DNA of 64,000 nt from contig NC_085920.1 of the NCBI RefSeq assembly GCF_035222485.1, forward strand, positions 868,001 to 932,000, in the 5' to 3' direction. Below the pieces are notes generated by a model that had not been told where the DNA came from, did not search any database, and worked only from the letters and a program-made list of their open reading frames with translations. This stretch comes from Podospora pseudoanserina (Eukaryota > Ascomycota > Sordariomycetes > Sordariales > Podosporaceae). Position numbers and translations under genes: made by a program. Position 1 is the stretch's first letter; every line of letters starts with the position of its first letter. Positions 12,951-24,191 of this stretch are shown here, one piece after another.

Positions 12951-13387
12951 GTAAACATCTCGAGATAATGTCTTCCACTGTCGCGTCGGGAAAGGTTTGT
13001 GATGGGATTTGCGAACGCCCGGACAGGCGCCTGGTAAATCCTACATACGATAAGATGTGCGGCGATGTGGTGTCGACAACGGACTGTGCCCTGGTATGCC
13101 TCTCAAACGGGTCAGCAACCGAGTGATGACTCCGTGTCGTGATCGAAGCTCAACATCTCACGTTCGCCGCTTCAGAAAGCCTCGGCTTGTGCTTGACGAT
13201 CCCCAGGATACGGTACAGAAGTCATGAGATGCAGGAACCCCTCGTTCACCCCTCTGCAAGGCCCCCCCGCCTCGATGGCAAATCACCAATCATCAAACAT
13301 TGTTGGTCGTAGTTTGACACACTCTTTGATCTTTCTCCCCACGAACATCTTCCCAGTTCGGTCTGATAGCCCAGGATCAATCCCTCT

Positions 13388-13448
13388 TTTGAAAAAAATA
13401 ATAATGAAAAAATGAAAAAAACCAAAAAAAAAACCAAAAAAAAAAACA
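13388..13448. repeat. A-rich low-complexity tract
   Basis: About 60 nt almost entirely of A runs broken by AT, G and CC. It could be a nucleosome-depleting poly(dA) element; no gene nearby explains it. Confidence 0.6.
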
Positions 13449-16400
13449 ACCCGAACCGTCCCTTGCAACCATCCCATCCCCCAAACCCCAACCTCCTCCA
13501 AAGTCGCAATTGGACAGCCCCGAGACGACCTCCCACGGCGGAGGGCTTAGCTTCAAGTAGGAACACGCCGAAAGTTCACCCACCACCACTCGTTTCGCGT
13601 TCCTCTGTTCCGGAGAGAAAAAAGCTTCCTGCACAAACGCGTCATTCTAAATGCAGCTCACATGCACATGCGCGTCGTCGCGCGTCCAAGCCCCATGTCC
13701 AAAAACAAAACAAAAAAAACCAACCTTTAAAGTGGTTTTTCGAATCAACAACCCCGCCAATTGGAAAGATGTTGATGAATTTATGAACCCATCACGCGGG
13801 TTGGATGAGTATGTATCGTGATGATTTATTTCCCCCACCGTCCGAGCGCCCGCTTGTTGCCAAATCGTCGAATTCACCGGGCAGATGTCCGTATCAGTCT
13901 TTTCTTGACCGAGAACTTTGGATCCGGGAGAGGCAGCCAGCTTCACGGCTATAAGCCAGGCCGTGCCGTTATGAATTCGGATACATTTCCCCTTTGCTGA
14001 ACCGCTGTTGGTATCAACGAGGATGAGAAAGTTGACGTGAGAAAACACCACTAGGCTTCGGTGTCAAGAGAGAGCAAAAACCGCCATCTACAGGGCAAAC
14101 CTTTTTGGGTCCCCGCGCTCGGGCCTGTCTCCGGTCCGGTGCCCGAGTGTTTCTCCGGAGAAGTGGAGAGAACCCCCTCCGGAACCAGGGCCGGGCGGTT
14201 GCCGCAAGGTCCCGGAGTGGCTGGCTTGGCGCAAGGGAGAAAGAGTGTGTAAGAATCATCAAATGTGGCCGTGATGATTCACAACAAAAAACAGCAGGCT
14301 ACCCTATCCAACGCCACTCAACTTGAGTGAAACGCCGCCGGCAACACGCAACATACCGCCAGACTAATGGCACCACTCTCCCTCAACCAACAGCCCTGCG
14401 ATCTCCGTGTTGCCCGCCCCACTTGCACCGGAAAAATATCACATCTCCCAAAGTAGTCAGCCGTTTTCCTCCGGCCAAGAGGTTGAAGGTCGCGGGGTAA
14501 TAGGAGGACGGCATGTTGGAGATCCGCCAGATCGATCCATGGATCCCCATGTTGAGGATGCAAGCGCTTTGGGCTTCCCCCATGTGTGTACATGTCGGGT
14601 GAGATGCAACGGCGGCCGAGAGGCAGGCAGGTCCCTCCGCACAGCAAGTCTGCAATGAAACCTTTCTTACTCTTTTGCAAGTCCCGAGACGACGACGCGC
14701 GTGTGCTGATTTGTGTCCTAATTGGGGCTTCAACACTATCACTTCCTTTTTTGCTACCCTCTTCCCGTGTCGGTGTGCGTGCTTGCTTTGCCGCTGTTGC
14801 TTGATGCAAAACGCAAGAGAGAAAAAAAACTTAAAAAAAAACTTTCCGAGCTGCTGCATCTCCAGACCGAAGTGCAGTAAGCAAAGCAGTCTGAGCTCCA
14901 TAAACGAAAAGCTGGTAAATTTGGTGATGAGAGGGGGTCCAAGTACCGGTCCCCATATCCAATAGAGGCACCTGATATGAAAACTTTCTCTCGATGTTGA
15001 TTGATCAATTGGCATGGAAAGTGACCCTCGTCCTTGTTCCCGTTGTTTGCCCTCTGTGCCCAGGTATACCTGTCTCCGTGTTATGCCTTCAGAGCCGGGA
15101 AATCGAAAGATCGGGGAGGAACAGACACGTGCTGCGGCATGAAAAAAGAAAAAGAAAAAGCCAGGTCTTTTGGCAGCGGTACGGAAAGGACGGGTTGGTG
15201 GTGAAACGGGCTCTAATCGCAAAAACGGGTAAAAGAAAAGACTTGGTAATAATACCGGTGGTAGTATCGTTGATTCTCTGTTCTGATCGTCGACCAGGCT
15301 TCCCCTCTTCTAGAGTTTATCAACGTCGCACCATGTTCGAGACAATGTTTGTTCCAACGGCTGGTGATACTGTGAATAAGCTTCTGTTTTGCTCTCTCGT
15401 GTGTGAGTTGCGTGTCCTCCTGTCAAAGCTCTCAGACCTCTCCGAGATAGTTTTTCTTTTTGTAGGACCCCGAACCGTAATGTCTCTCTCTCTACACCGG
15501 TGTCACCTACATGAAATAACGGTGGTGGTGGATATATGGATCGAAGATTTTAGAGGGTTGATCGTTAAAAGCCCCAAGAGAGAGGGAGAAAGGTCCAAAT
15601 CCACCATAAAGCAATCAGTTGCTAATAGTCTCTTGGACAATAATTGATAAACTTGGCCGCTAAGCTTCTTCAAAAGCAAGAATCAGAGCTTGCCAGCAAA
15701 ACGGAAAGCAAGGAAACACAAAGTTCCTGTGGAACCCCAAGCAATTTGAGCCACAACCCCACACAGTTCACAAGTCCTGCTTTTGTGCACGATGAACTTT
15801 GTGCACAGAAGTGTGTGTGTGCTTCAGCCTCATTGGTCAAAGCTTTTTCCTGCCATCTGGCTAGCTCAGCCTTACCACTGCTGTGCAGCTGCAGGCAATT
15901 TCCTTCCACCGACCTTCTGGAAGCCACATAACCCTCAAACTCAACGTTTCCATTGGTGTGAGCGAGGCTTCAACCCCACAGTTTGCCGAGTTCGTTTCCT
16001 CTCCTGGGGGGGCTCGCTCGGACCGTTAACTTTCTTCTCCGTTTTGAAGATTCGTTTCAAAGGTCTCGTGAGAGATTCGACATGTGGTCGACTCGTCACT
16101 GCTTCCTCTTGGTGAGCTGGAAATAGGACCACTGCTGAACAATTGCGGTGTAGAGATTCCAGGTTGCATTCCTAGATATCGTCTAAGGCAGGGCGTCATC
16201 AACTCAACGACAGCCATGTGTCTATTCTTTGCCGGGGGGGAGGGGGCCATTGAAAAGAAACGACGTCGATATGCAAGGCTAAAATCTGCTCTGCATGCGA
16301 ATGAAAGTTCATCATACCATCCACCAGTTGCCCTCCTCCTACCTGCAAGTCAGTGAGTCAAGAATGGCGAGATTTCCATCCTTTGGTAAAGTTTTGATTG

Positions 16401-18232
16401 GAGAAGAGAGCAAAAACTCCAGAGAACAACTAGGTTCGGGGGTTGGTGGTTGCATGAATATATATCTTCAGTTTTTTTTCTTTTCCCTTTCTCGGATGAC
16501 AGTTCCCCGCCCGCAAAACCCAAACCCGTTGCCGACAAAATCCCCACCGATCCCGACCACCTCTGTTGTGGAGTAGCGAACAGTTGTCCTTCTCTTTTCG
16601 GAAAAGTGAGGGAATACTCCATAGCAAAAAAAAAAAATCACAGGCATGCACAAGCAAGCAACAAGGACATGGGCTGTTTTTGCTGTGTTCAGAAAAATGG
16701 CATTCACCGCCTCGGGAAACGGCGGTCCGTACGGTCAGAGAGGTTGGGTTGGGTTAGTCGCGGTCCGATGGGCGGCAGATCCACACGCCGGATCCGCGGG
16801 GAAACTGGCAAGCGATGCCGCGGGGGGTGGTTTGATGGCGGCTTCGTTGTCACTTCCCATCATCATGGGGAAGGCGGAGAGAACCAAATCAGAAGATCGC
16901 CAGCGAGGTTTGTTTGTAGAGATCTAGATCCAGATCGGGATAATCAGATGACGAATAGACCCCCGTTTCTGCCTGGAGAGAGGGCATCGCCCAGCTTCCC
17001 TTGAAGATCCCAAAGCCAGGGGTTTGATGTAGGAGCAACTTGCGGTCTGCAACCCGCCATCACGGTATTATTGACGATCCTGGAGTCAATAGTCGGGAAC
17101 AACAAGTGAGGTTGGAAAGTTGGAAAACCTACATCAGTGAATCGAGATCATGACATTTGCATCTTCAAAGCGGAGGGGGGACTCGGGCGATGCCGAACGC
17201 CAAACCACAAGAGAATCCATTGTTTAGTGATTGAGGCTTGTGTGGGTGCAGGGGGCTTAATTGTAAAGTCGTTCGACCAATGACGCAACTGTCACAGACC
17301 GTAAGCTCACTGCAGTTGGTGATGATACCATAATCGAAGACTCAGCTGCCCGCCTGGCCGTGAAGTTTGATAAGAGAGCTTGTCTCACCCTCCGACTGGT
17401 AAAACTTATCAACACAATCGGCAGAGGCCGAGCTGAGGGTCTTCATCCAGTTTGTTGGTACGGCCAATCGCAATACACAGCTCAGATTACCCCTTCTTGG
17501 TGTGCTGGCAGGAGCTCGATTTTCCAGTTTCATGTCATCTTTGTAGATGACGGGCGATTGGTGTCCGAGTGCTTGCTTTTTGTTGTTGGTCGCCATCGTG
17601 ATTATCTTTGATGAAAGCCCGTTAAGGAATCAGGTTTGTCGGTTGGATGTTTTGTTTGTTGTTGCCAGACAGACACACGGACACGATAACGGCCACGGCC
17701 TCTTCTCGGACTCCCGGACGGTTAAAAGTGATCTCTCATTTTTGCAGCTGCTTAGCATTCTGCGCAATCAAGAGGCAAGCATTTGGGCTGTGTACCGACA
17801 GACAGGCTCTATCACCGAACCCATGCATAAGCTCGCTTCTCCTTTGGAGCCTTGCTCTTCGAGGTGGGTGCTGCCTGTGGTGAAACGTGCTTTGTTCATT
17901 TGTTGCAGTCGATAGCTCCTCAGCCAGCCAGCCATAAATCGAAGATCATCTGCTGCTTGGGACTGCTGAACATTTCCGAATCTTGTTCACCATGCGATCC
18001 TGGTATGGAAGAGGGGCAAAAGAGGCAAGAAAAGGAGATGCAGATACGAGGAATCCAAAACCCTCTTGATAATCAACTTCCGGTTTCACGGTAAGTATGG
18101 CAACCATTACGAAAGCTGCCCACCCGTACCTAGACAGATGGCAGGAAGAATCCCGAGCAGTGAATTGAGTGGATGGAGGGATAAAGATGGATGTATCCGT
18201 CCCGTGCCGTCGGGAAATCTGGGGGTTGACAC

Positions 18233-18504
18233 TATAAAACCCGCTCCGCTATTGTCGTCAAGAGGCGTGGCCCTGGCACAAACAAAATAATAACAGCAAT
18301 ATTAAGAAGGCAGGACAGGTTCCAGGTACGTAAGCAAACCCTCAATCTCGTGGCTTTGCGACACAATACACCAAGAGTTCTTTTCTGGGATTACCTCTGA
18401 TGCCAATGTTTCTGTCCGGCAGTGAGTCAAGCGTCAGCATGTCTTACACGCGTGTGGACGGTACTGCTGGCCAGCAGCTAGCTCCACAAGCAACATTAAT
18501 CTGA
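18233..18504 (+). promoter_or_regulatory. TATA-like box, intron-like segment and short ORF
   Basis: TATAAAA at 18233-18239 is followed by a GTACGT donor at 18326 and a CCGGCAG acceptor ending at 18422, then an ATG at 18439 opening a 21-codon ORF that ends at 18504. The order TATA, leader intron, short ORF resembles a small transcription unit inside the desert. Each element is individually weak and the ORF is very short, so this is only a candidate. Confidence 0.2.
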
Positions 18505-21500
18505 TGCCGGCTGTGATGGCTGTGATAGCTTCCCGTATGCGGGATTAGATTGTAGGCGAGGGGCGACGGGATTGGATATTGCGGGGTGGATGTGTTTGTC
18601 TCTTGACAATAAAGAACCCAAGTCCAGTTGTCGGTATCATGGTATCAAAGAGACGAGGACTTGTACAAGTGCACCCGCCCATCGTCAAAGCGCCCGTTGT
18701 ACTACGGAAGTGCAGCGGCAATCAATCTGGCCAAACACAAGGCGGGTTGAACATTCACAACCTCACTGGACCTCGGTGACACGACATATGGTGGCGAGTC
18801 GTTAGAAGGAGTTCTGTCGTGTTGAGGCTCGGGTGTGCCCGCCGTTGGCAAGGTCCGGCTGGCTAGCTGTCTGGCACTTTGGCAGACACTCTTGTTGTAG
18901 CAGAAGCTGGGCGAGTGGCATTTGTCTGATCGATCGAGTGGAGGGGTCAGCGGTGTGGTCGATGGTGGTCACCCAAAGCGTGTCGTGCGTCTTTGTTGTT
19001 TCTGCCGCCATGGCACATGAGACTGGGTAAACAGACCGACTGGGAGAGGTGAGATGCGATGGCGACACACCTGCGGTCGATGAAAACGGCCTTGGGCTTG
19101 AGAATGCTCGGTGTCAAGAGATCATTCGGGCATCGTGAGCCTTCCCGGGTCACTCGGGAAGGCCGGCCGCAACACGGGGCAGACCAAGCTCCGCGCGCGC
19201 TAACCTGTCATGTCCCGGTTACAGTTGACAGCTGTGTTTCTGAAGAATGGGCAGTGAATGTTTTGGAAGCAGTCTGGAGCCTGTGGTGGATTGGGCTCGC
19301 CATGACACGCATGAATTAAATTGGATCTCCCACGTCGTGCAGAACCGCGTTACGGGCTCCTGATTGGCTGCCGGCCCGCCATTTCCCAAGAGATATGCAT
19401 TGTGCAAGGAACACCACGGCCCTGACGTTTGGAAACTCTGCATTGTCAGACCTCAACTGGCAGCTGCTATGGGCTGCATCCACGTCCTCGATATTGCAGA
19501 CCCGGACTGTTGGGCGCTTCTGCTGCTATCGATATCTGGAGGATGATGTTCGAGATGAGGTTGATGCTGATGCCACTTTAGCCCCTGGCCATTGAATCTC
19601 CGAGCTGCTGCCGGTTCCTGACCTGCGTTTTGCAGCTGCCCGCCTCTTCAACTCCGTCGGGCGGGGGCAGTCGTCCCTGATACCGTCCCATTGGCCAGCA
19701 ATCACTTTGTCCATTAAACGCGAACACGCCAAGCTTCAATGAATACGCGCAGCAAGCAGAAAACCAAATCTTGGAACCGCGCGATGCATCTGCTCAGGTC
19801 GTTGGCTGCGATGGTGTTGGTGTGCCCGAAAGACGTGATGCTGCCCGCATTAGCGGCTGATAAACTAGGAAACAAGGCCCCAAGAAATACAGAAGAGCAG
19901 GCTGTGTGTAGGGAGAGCAACATCAAAGAAGCTCCTTCCAGAGACGGACTCCGTAAGGCCAGACCTTGTGGAAACAATGGCATTGGATAATGGCCGAGGT
20001 GAATGAATAATGTTCCCTTCTCCACGCGGCTGTGCCTCAATACCCTCCTGGGTATAGATAGGTATTCCAAGCTGGCGGAATCATTTCTATCTGAGCTCGT
20101 CTTCTGATCTGAAGGGTCTATAGTGCACGCCTGATTCATGGTCAGGTGTCCTATCAAGAAAAAACCGTCCAGAAGGTTTGCGCCGTTTTGTAGTGATATC
20201 CAAGAGCCACGATCTTGAAGACGTTCCATCAGAGTGGTTCCCGAACACCCCCTCCTGACGTAAGCCCCCCAAGCCCCACATACCCACTTTTGGAGCTGGT
20301 TTTATGTGGATAATGCATTGGCGCAGATTCGGCATGTTGAGCACAAGAAAAGAATCACCGACAGTTACGAAGTATACAGAGCACTTCCAAAAGTCGACAT
20401 GTGCTTGTGTTTGTCCTTGTATTCGATCTTTGTGTCTCTTGCATCGTGCTTGTGTTCAAAGTTTTAGAGGTTGGTTTATGCAAACCCCCACTCTCTCAAC
20501 CTCTCAACATGCACTTCCATGTCTCTCCACCAAGCACCGTCCCTGTTCCGTATCTTCACCAGGGTCAGCGACCCGGCTGTCTCGGTTTTGCAGTCATGAG
20601 GGAGGGCCAGTAGGGAAAAAAAGAAAGAACGGGCTCAAGAGGCTTTGCTGTATGGCGTTTTGGTGGCAGTTCGGCGCCGCCCCGTAGACTTGAAATCTGG
20701 GCGATCAGGAGGCCTGAACGAGCGGCCATCCAATGTCAAAAAGAGCAACAAACAAACAGGACAGAGGCTCGAATCTTGAAAACGTGAGAATCGGCCTCGG
20801 CGAGAAACAAGTCTTTATTTCTATCAAAAAAGACAATGACTCTTTTCGAGATTTCCTGATACTGGCACAGTTGCTCCGTCTCCCTTCAAACGGTGCAGTG
20901 TCGTATGTAATTCAGTAACGAGAACCTTGCCTGACTTGGGAAGTCTTGGCCGCCATGCTGACACCAACTTGGTTTCTCGATACCAGACTCAACGGAGGCC
21001 CCGGGCAGCTAAAAAGGTAACGATTATCCGTAACTGGTAAACGGCGACCACCGGCTGGTTGCTGGAGTTCGTGGCTCGCATGCTGCGGTTTGGGCTTGTT
21101 GCTTTCATTTGCAACTGCAGCGTTTCTGCCAGACAAACGTACTGCTTGACGCCTTATTGCTGCGGGAACAAGGCGATTCTTTTCTTTTCCTCACCGTCAC
21201 ATAGTCCAAGCAGCAGGCAGACAAACGCAATTGTTACGGGTGTAGAGAGTCCAAGCCTCTTCCTCCAGCAAGCATGCAGCATTTGTGTGGAGCCAATACT
21301 GTCCCCCCCGAGGCTCCATGACAGCCCCTAATAAAACACGGTGCTCCGTGGTGGTTTAGTGGATGGAAGCGACAGGCGAAAGGCGGAAAAGGATCACGCC
21401 AGTCCCAAACGTCAGACGCCAGACGCCAAAACCCGTGATGTTCCTGTTTCTGTCGCAGGCAGGCAGCACGCGTCGCTGTCGCCTTTTTTTCTTCGTCTGA

Positions 21501-22360
21501 TCCATCGGAGTGCAACACTGTATGGTACCGTGTCTGCGAATGGGTTTTTCCCTTCCCCTCCGGACGCTTCCATTCAGTGGAGGTTTTGCTGCCGCTGGTG
21601 CATTGGATCAGTGCATCCTATCAAGCCTCTGATTCGACCGCCCACAGCGGATGGCGGCGACAAGGTGCAAAAAGCTAAGCAATTCGTAGATCCCTGCTCC
21701 TCCTCCAGCCGGCCTGAATTTCCCAGCCGAGCAGCGAATCCACACAAGTCCGCCGTCGCCCACCACCAACCACCAACACCTGGTTATGGCTGCGTCCAGC
21801 ATGGAGGGAGGGATCGTTCCTGGACGAGTGTGACCTCCGCATTGGGTCCCAGATACTCCGTAGCCTGGTGAATCCTGTTTTGTGAGGGTGTTGTGGTGTG
21901 CTTTTTGAGGTACAGTACCTAGACCATCAGCTAATCTTCAGTCTCCATCATACATAATAAGCATCATCATTATTTTATTCTGGGCTATTACCAAGGAACA
22001 GGAGACAGGCATGGGGATCACGAATGAACGGACTCCCGTCTCCTGTAGCGTCTCATGGCGAATGGAGCGCCACGACTGGGCATTCCCCTCAGGCTGGGGC
22101 TTGGCCTGCCTTTTCGCGCAACGATGAACACAACGGGACATCATAACGGATGCTGAATAGGGAAATGGACGAGGAGGAAAACGGAGCGGTGGCCTGGCTG
22201 ACCCTGCAAGAGATGCACGCCTGTGGTCCTGCACCGGGCCAGGGCAGCACGACAGACGAGAAAAAGGTACCTCAGTACCCGGCCCATGCTGCAAGCTGCT
22301 TGGTGCTTGGTGCTCCAGCGCTGGGGGCTTGCTTTCGTGAACGAGCTGGGGGCCCTGTCT

Positions 22361-22500
22361 TAAATCGGCCATTAACCAATCTCTGCTCTCCTTTTCCACT
22401 CCCTTTTCCTCTTCTCCATCCTCTCTCTCCTACCTGAGCAAATATCTACCTCCTCCTCCCCTTCCCCTTTCCTTCCTCTTCCTCAATCCGCAACCAGTCG
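22361..22500 (+). promoter_or_regulatory. Pyrimidine-rich tract, probable transcription start region of the cyclin gene
   Basis: Dense CT-rich sequence of the kind found at transcription start sites of highly regulated ascomycete genes. It lies about 1.7-1.8 kb upstream of the cyclin ATG and upstream of two intron-like segments, so the transcript may begin here (inference). Confidence 0.35.
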
Positions 22501-23098
22501 TTCCCTCTCCCGCACCGAACCTTCCAACATCCCCATCGTGGTACTCCCTTTCTCCGAAAAGAGAAAAGGAGGGAAGGAGGAGATTTAGATTCTGGGCCCT
22601 CGACAACATCTACCCAGCAAATACAAGGAGCTACCTGCAGAGAAGAGAAGCCAAATAGAGGACAATAGCAAAAGGGCAAGAGAATAAGGGTAATTGCTTC
22701 CCCTGTTTTTGAACTATTATACGCACTCTCCCTTCCCTTCACAATACATCCCATCCATATCCCCCACCCCCACCCTTTGAACCACAAGTAAATTCTTCGG
22801 CTCGACGACGTGGAATCTCCCATTTCCCGGTTTTCGCTCCCTTCGTTCCGGACGAACCTTCGGTCATCATCAACATACCAATCCACCACCGGCAGCAAGT
22901 CTGAGGACGCATCGCCAGATTGGACCACGGACGACAATTGACTCAACCTTCGACGGCACTTCCCCAAGCCACCAGCAGAGCGAGGCATCAAAAGGCGGTC
23001 ATACGAGAGACCAGACCCACCGCCACATGAACTCTCGACCGATACGAAGTCAGTCATACCTACCTATCTAGCAACCCCACGACGTCGAGAGTGCTGAG

Positions 23099-23296
23099 GT
23101 ATGCGACTTCCGGCCCCCCACATTGCTCGCCGCCGAAAGCCAATTACCCCATATCCAAATTCTTGGAGAACTGTCCCTGGATGCATGGAGCTTCGCCCTG
23201 GATACCACCGGCCGTGATGTCATTGTTTTTCTTTTTCTCCAGGAACAATCCTAAAGCCAAAGTCGAAAAAAAGCTAACCGAACTCTTCCCTTGCAG
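23099..23296 (+). other. Predicted intron 1 in the cyclin 5' leader
   Basis: GAG followed by donor GTATGC at 23099, branch site GCTAAC, and acceptor CCCTTGCAG ending at 23296 (198 nt). All three signals match the introns of the coding genes in this window. No coding frame needs the splice, so it would be an untranslated-leader intron. Confidence 0.5.
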
Positions 23297-23300
23297 ATAC

Positions 23301-23354
23301 ATGCCGGCTCGAGAGCAATCTACGGTCTCCGGCATCCTCCCCGCTCACGCTTAA
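23301..23354 (+). promoter_or_regulatory. uORF 1 in the cyclin leader
   Basis: ATG a few bases after the predicted leader intron 1 acceptor opens a 17-codon ORF (MPAREQ start) ending in TAA at 23354. With the uORFs at 23695 and 23810 it would reduce cyclin translation if these segments are in the mRNA. Confidence 0.35.
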
Positions 23355-23475
23355 TTCCGATCCGTCGACCTGAACTTCTTGTGGGACACGTTAGCTCGTT
23401 GCTCCTACTCGGCCTCAGGAATTGTGTCAATTTGCAATCGGTCACCCTTTCCCAGCGACCATTGCAATCGTGGCC

Positions 23476-23649
23476 GTAAGTCTCTCCCTCTCTCTCTGGC
23501 TTTGGCACTGTGCACACCCAGCACCCAGCACCTCGAGCACGCTATCATCTGCCGGCCTCCCTCCAGTGCACCGGCCGTTTCCCCCCTCGGCCCGCTGCTG
23601 GTGGTGGTGGTGGGAAATCGTTTCTCGTGCCAGGTCCCTGACCCCACAG
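23476..23649 (+). other. Predicted intron 2 in the cyclin 5' leader
   Basis: Strong GTAAGT donor at 23476 and a CCTGACCCCACAG acceptor ending at 23649. The donor is convincing; other acceptors are possible (for example near 23521). Confidence 0.35.
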
Positions 23650-23694
23650 GTCAAGATCGGTCGAATCACGGGGGAACAATTCTCACCACGAGCA

Positions 23695-23992
23695 ATGCTG
23701 CCCCTGATAAAGTGGGACCCTTTGAGTAAAGGGCCGCTTTGTGGTAGCTGCTGTCTCTTCCCCAGAGACAGCCTCCAGCTGCATGCCAAAACCCTAGCAA
23801 ACTCCTGAAATGAGTCGTGCTGATACCTGGGCGTTTAGAACCATACCGCGAGACATCATTCATAACTGGCTGTTTCCCCGGCCACCCGCTCTCACCCACC
23901 CGAACCACGAGTTATTTCGGTTTCTCTCCTACACTCACGCAGACCCCATAGTCGGCGACTTTCCCAGCCACAGTCACTCTTTCAGAATTTGA
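23695..23992 (+). promoter_or_regulatory. uORFs 2 and 3 in the cyclin leader
   Basis: ATG at 23695 opens 37 codons to TGA at 23808; the next ATG at 23810 overlaps that stop in another frame and runs 60 codons to 23992, about 200 nt before the cyclin ATG. The near-touching stop/start arrangement would favour termination-reinitiation. Yeast CLN3 is known to be limited by a leader uORF; a similar role here is inference. Confidence 0.35.
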
Positions 23993-24191
23993 TATTTCAG
24001 CACACTCTTTAATAATCTAATACTAGTCATTGACGACCACCCGGTTCGACGTCTCACTCTCTTGACTCGACCAACCAGCACATACTTAATTACACACCAC
24101 TACAACCACGCTCTCTCACCAACATACAGCAATTAGCCCTGGCGACTCTACGAATTCCTGGTGAACTCGACCCACTACTCAACCGCCCAAC

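Larger units (their letters stand above)
8478..22360. other. Long region without a convincing gene
   Basis: About 13.9 kb from the PFA4 stop to the pyrimidine-rich start of the cyclin leader. Open frames exist on both strands, but they overlap each other antisense, often lack an ATG, have no recognisable domain, and do not join into phase-consistent multi-exon models. Base composition is mixed and not obviously AT-rich, so it does not look like RIP-mutated repeat DNA. It contains simple repeats, one TATA-like site followed by an intron-like segment (18233-18504), and isolated splice-like signals (strong donors at 12114 minus and 18091 plus; a GCTAAC/TTACAG acceptor near 19224). No tRNA or 5S rRNA was recognised. 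Confidence 0.6.

Noticed and set aside
14383-15222. Minus-strand frame open for about 280 codons
   Set aside because: No early ATG (it opens on TTG), a poly-Phe stretch from an A-run, no domain, and it overlaps an opposing frame.
14994-15647. Plus-strand ATG ORF of 217 codons, the longest ATG-initiated frame in the desert
   Set aside because: No recognisable domain, composition unlike the coding genes, overlaps an antisense open frame; a length like this is possible by chance in 15.7 kb. Worth a transcript check only.
19059-19319. 86-codon ORF containing an intron-like segment (19135-19224) with GCTAAC branch and TTACAG acceptor
   Set aside because: The splice signals are good but both spliced and unspliced products are short and featureless; not enough to call a gene.
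8478-24191. RIP-degraded transposon island as explanation for the gene desert
   Set aside because: The sequence is not strikingly AT-rich and no repeat termini or transposase/reverse-transcriptase remnants were recognised.
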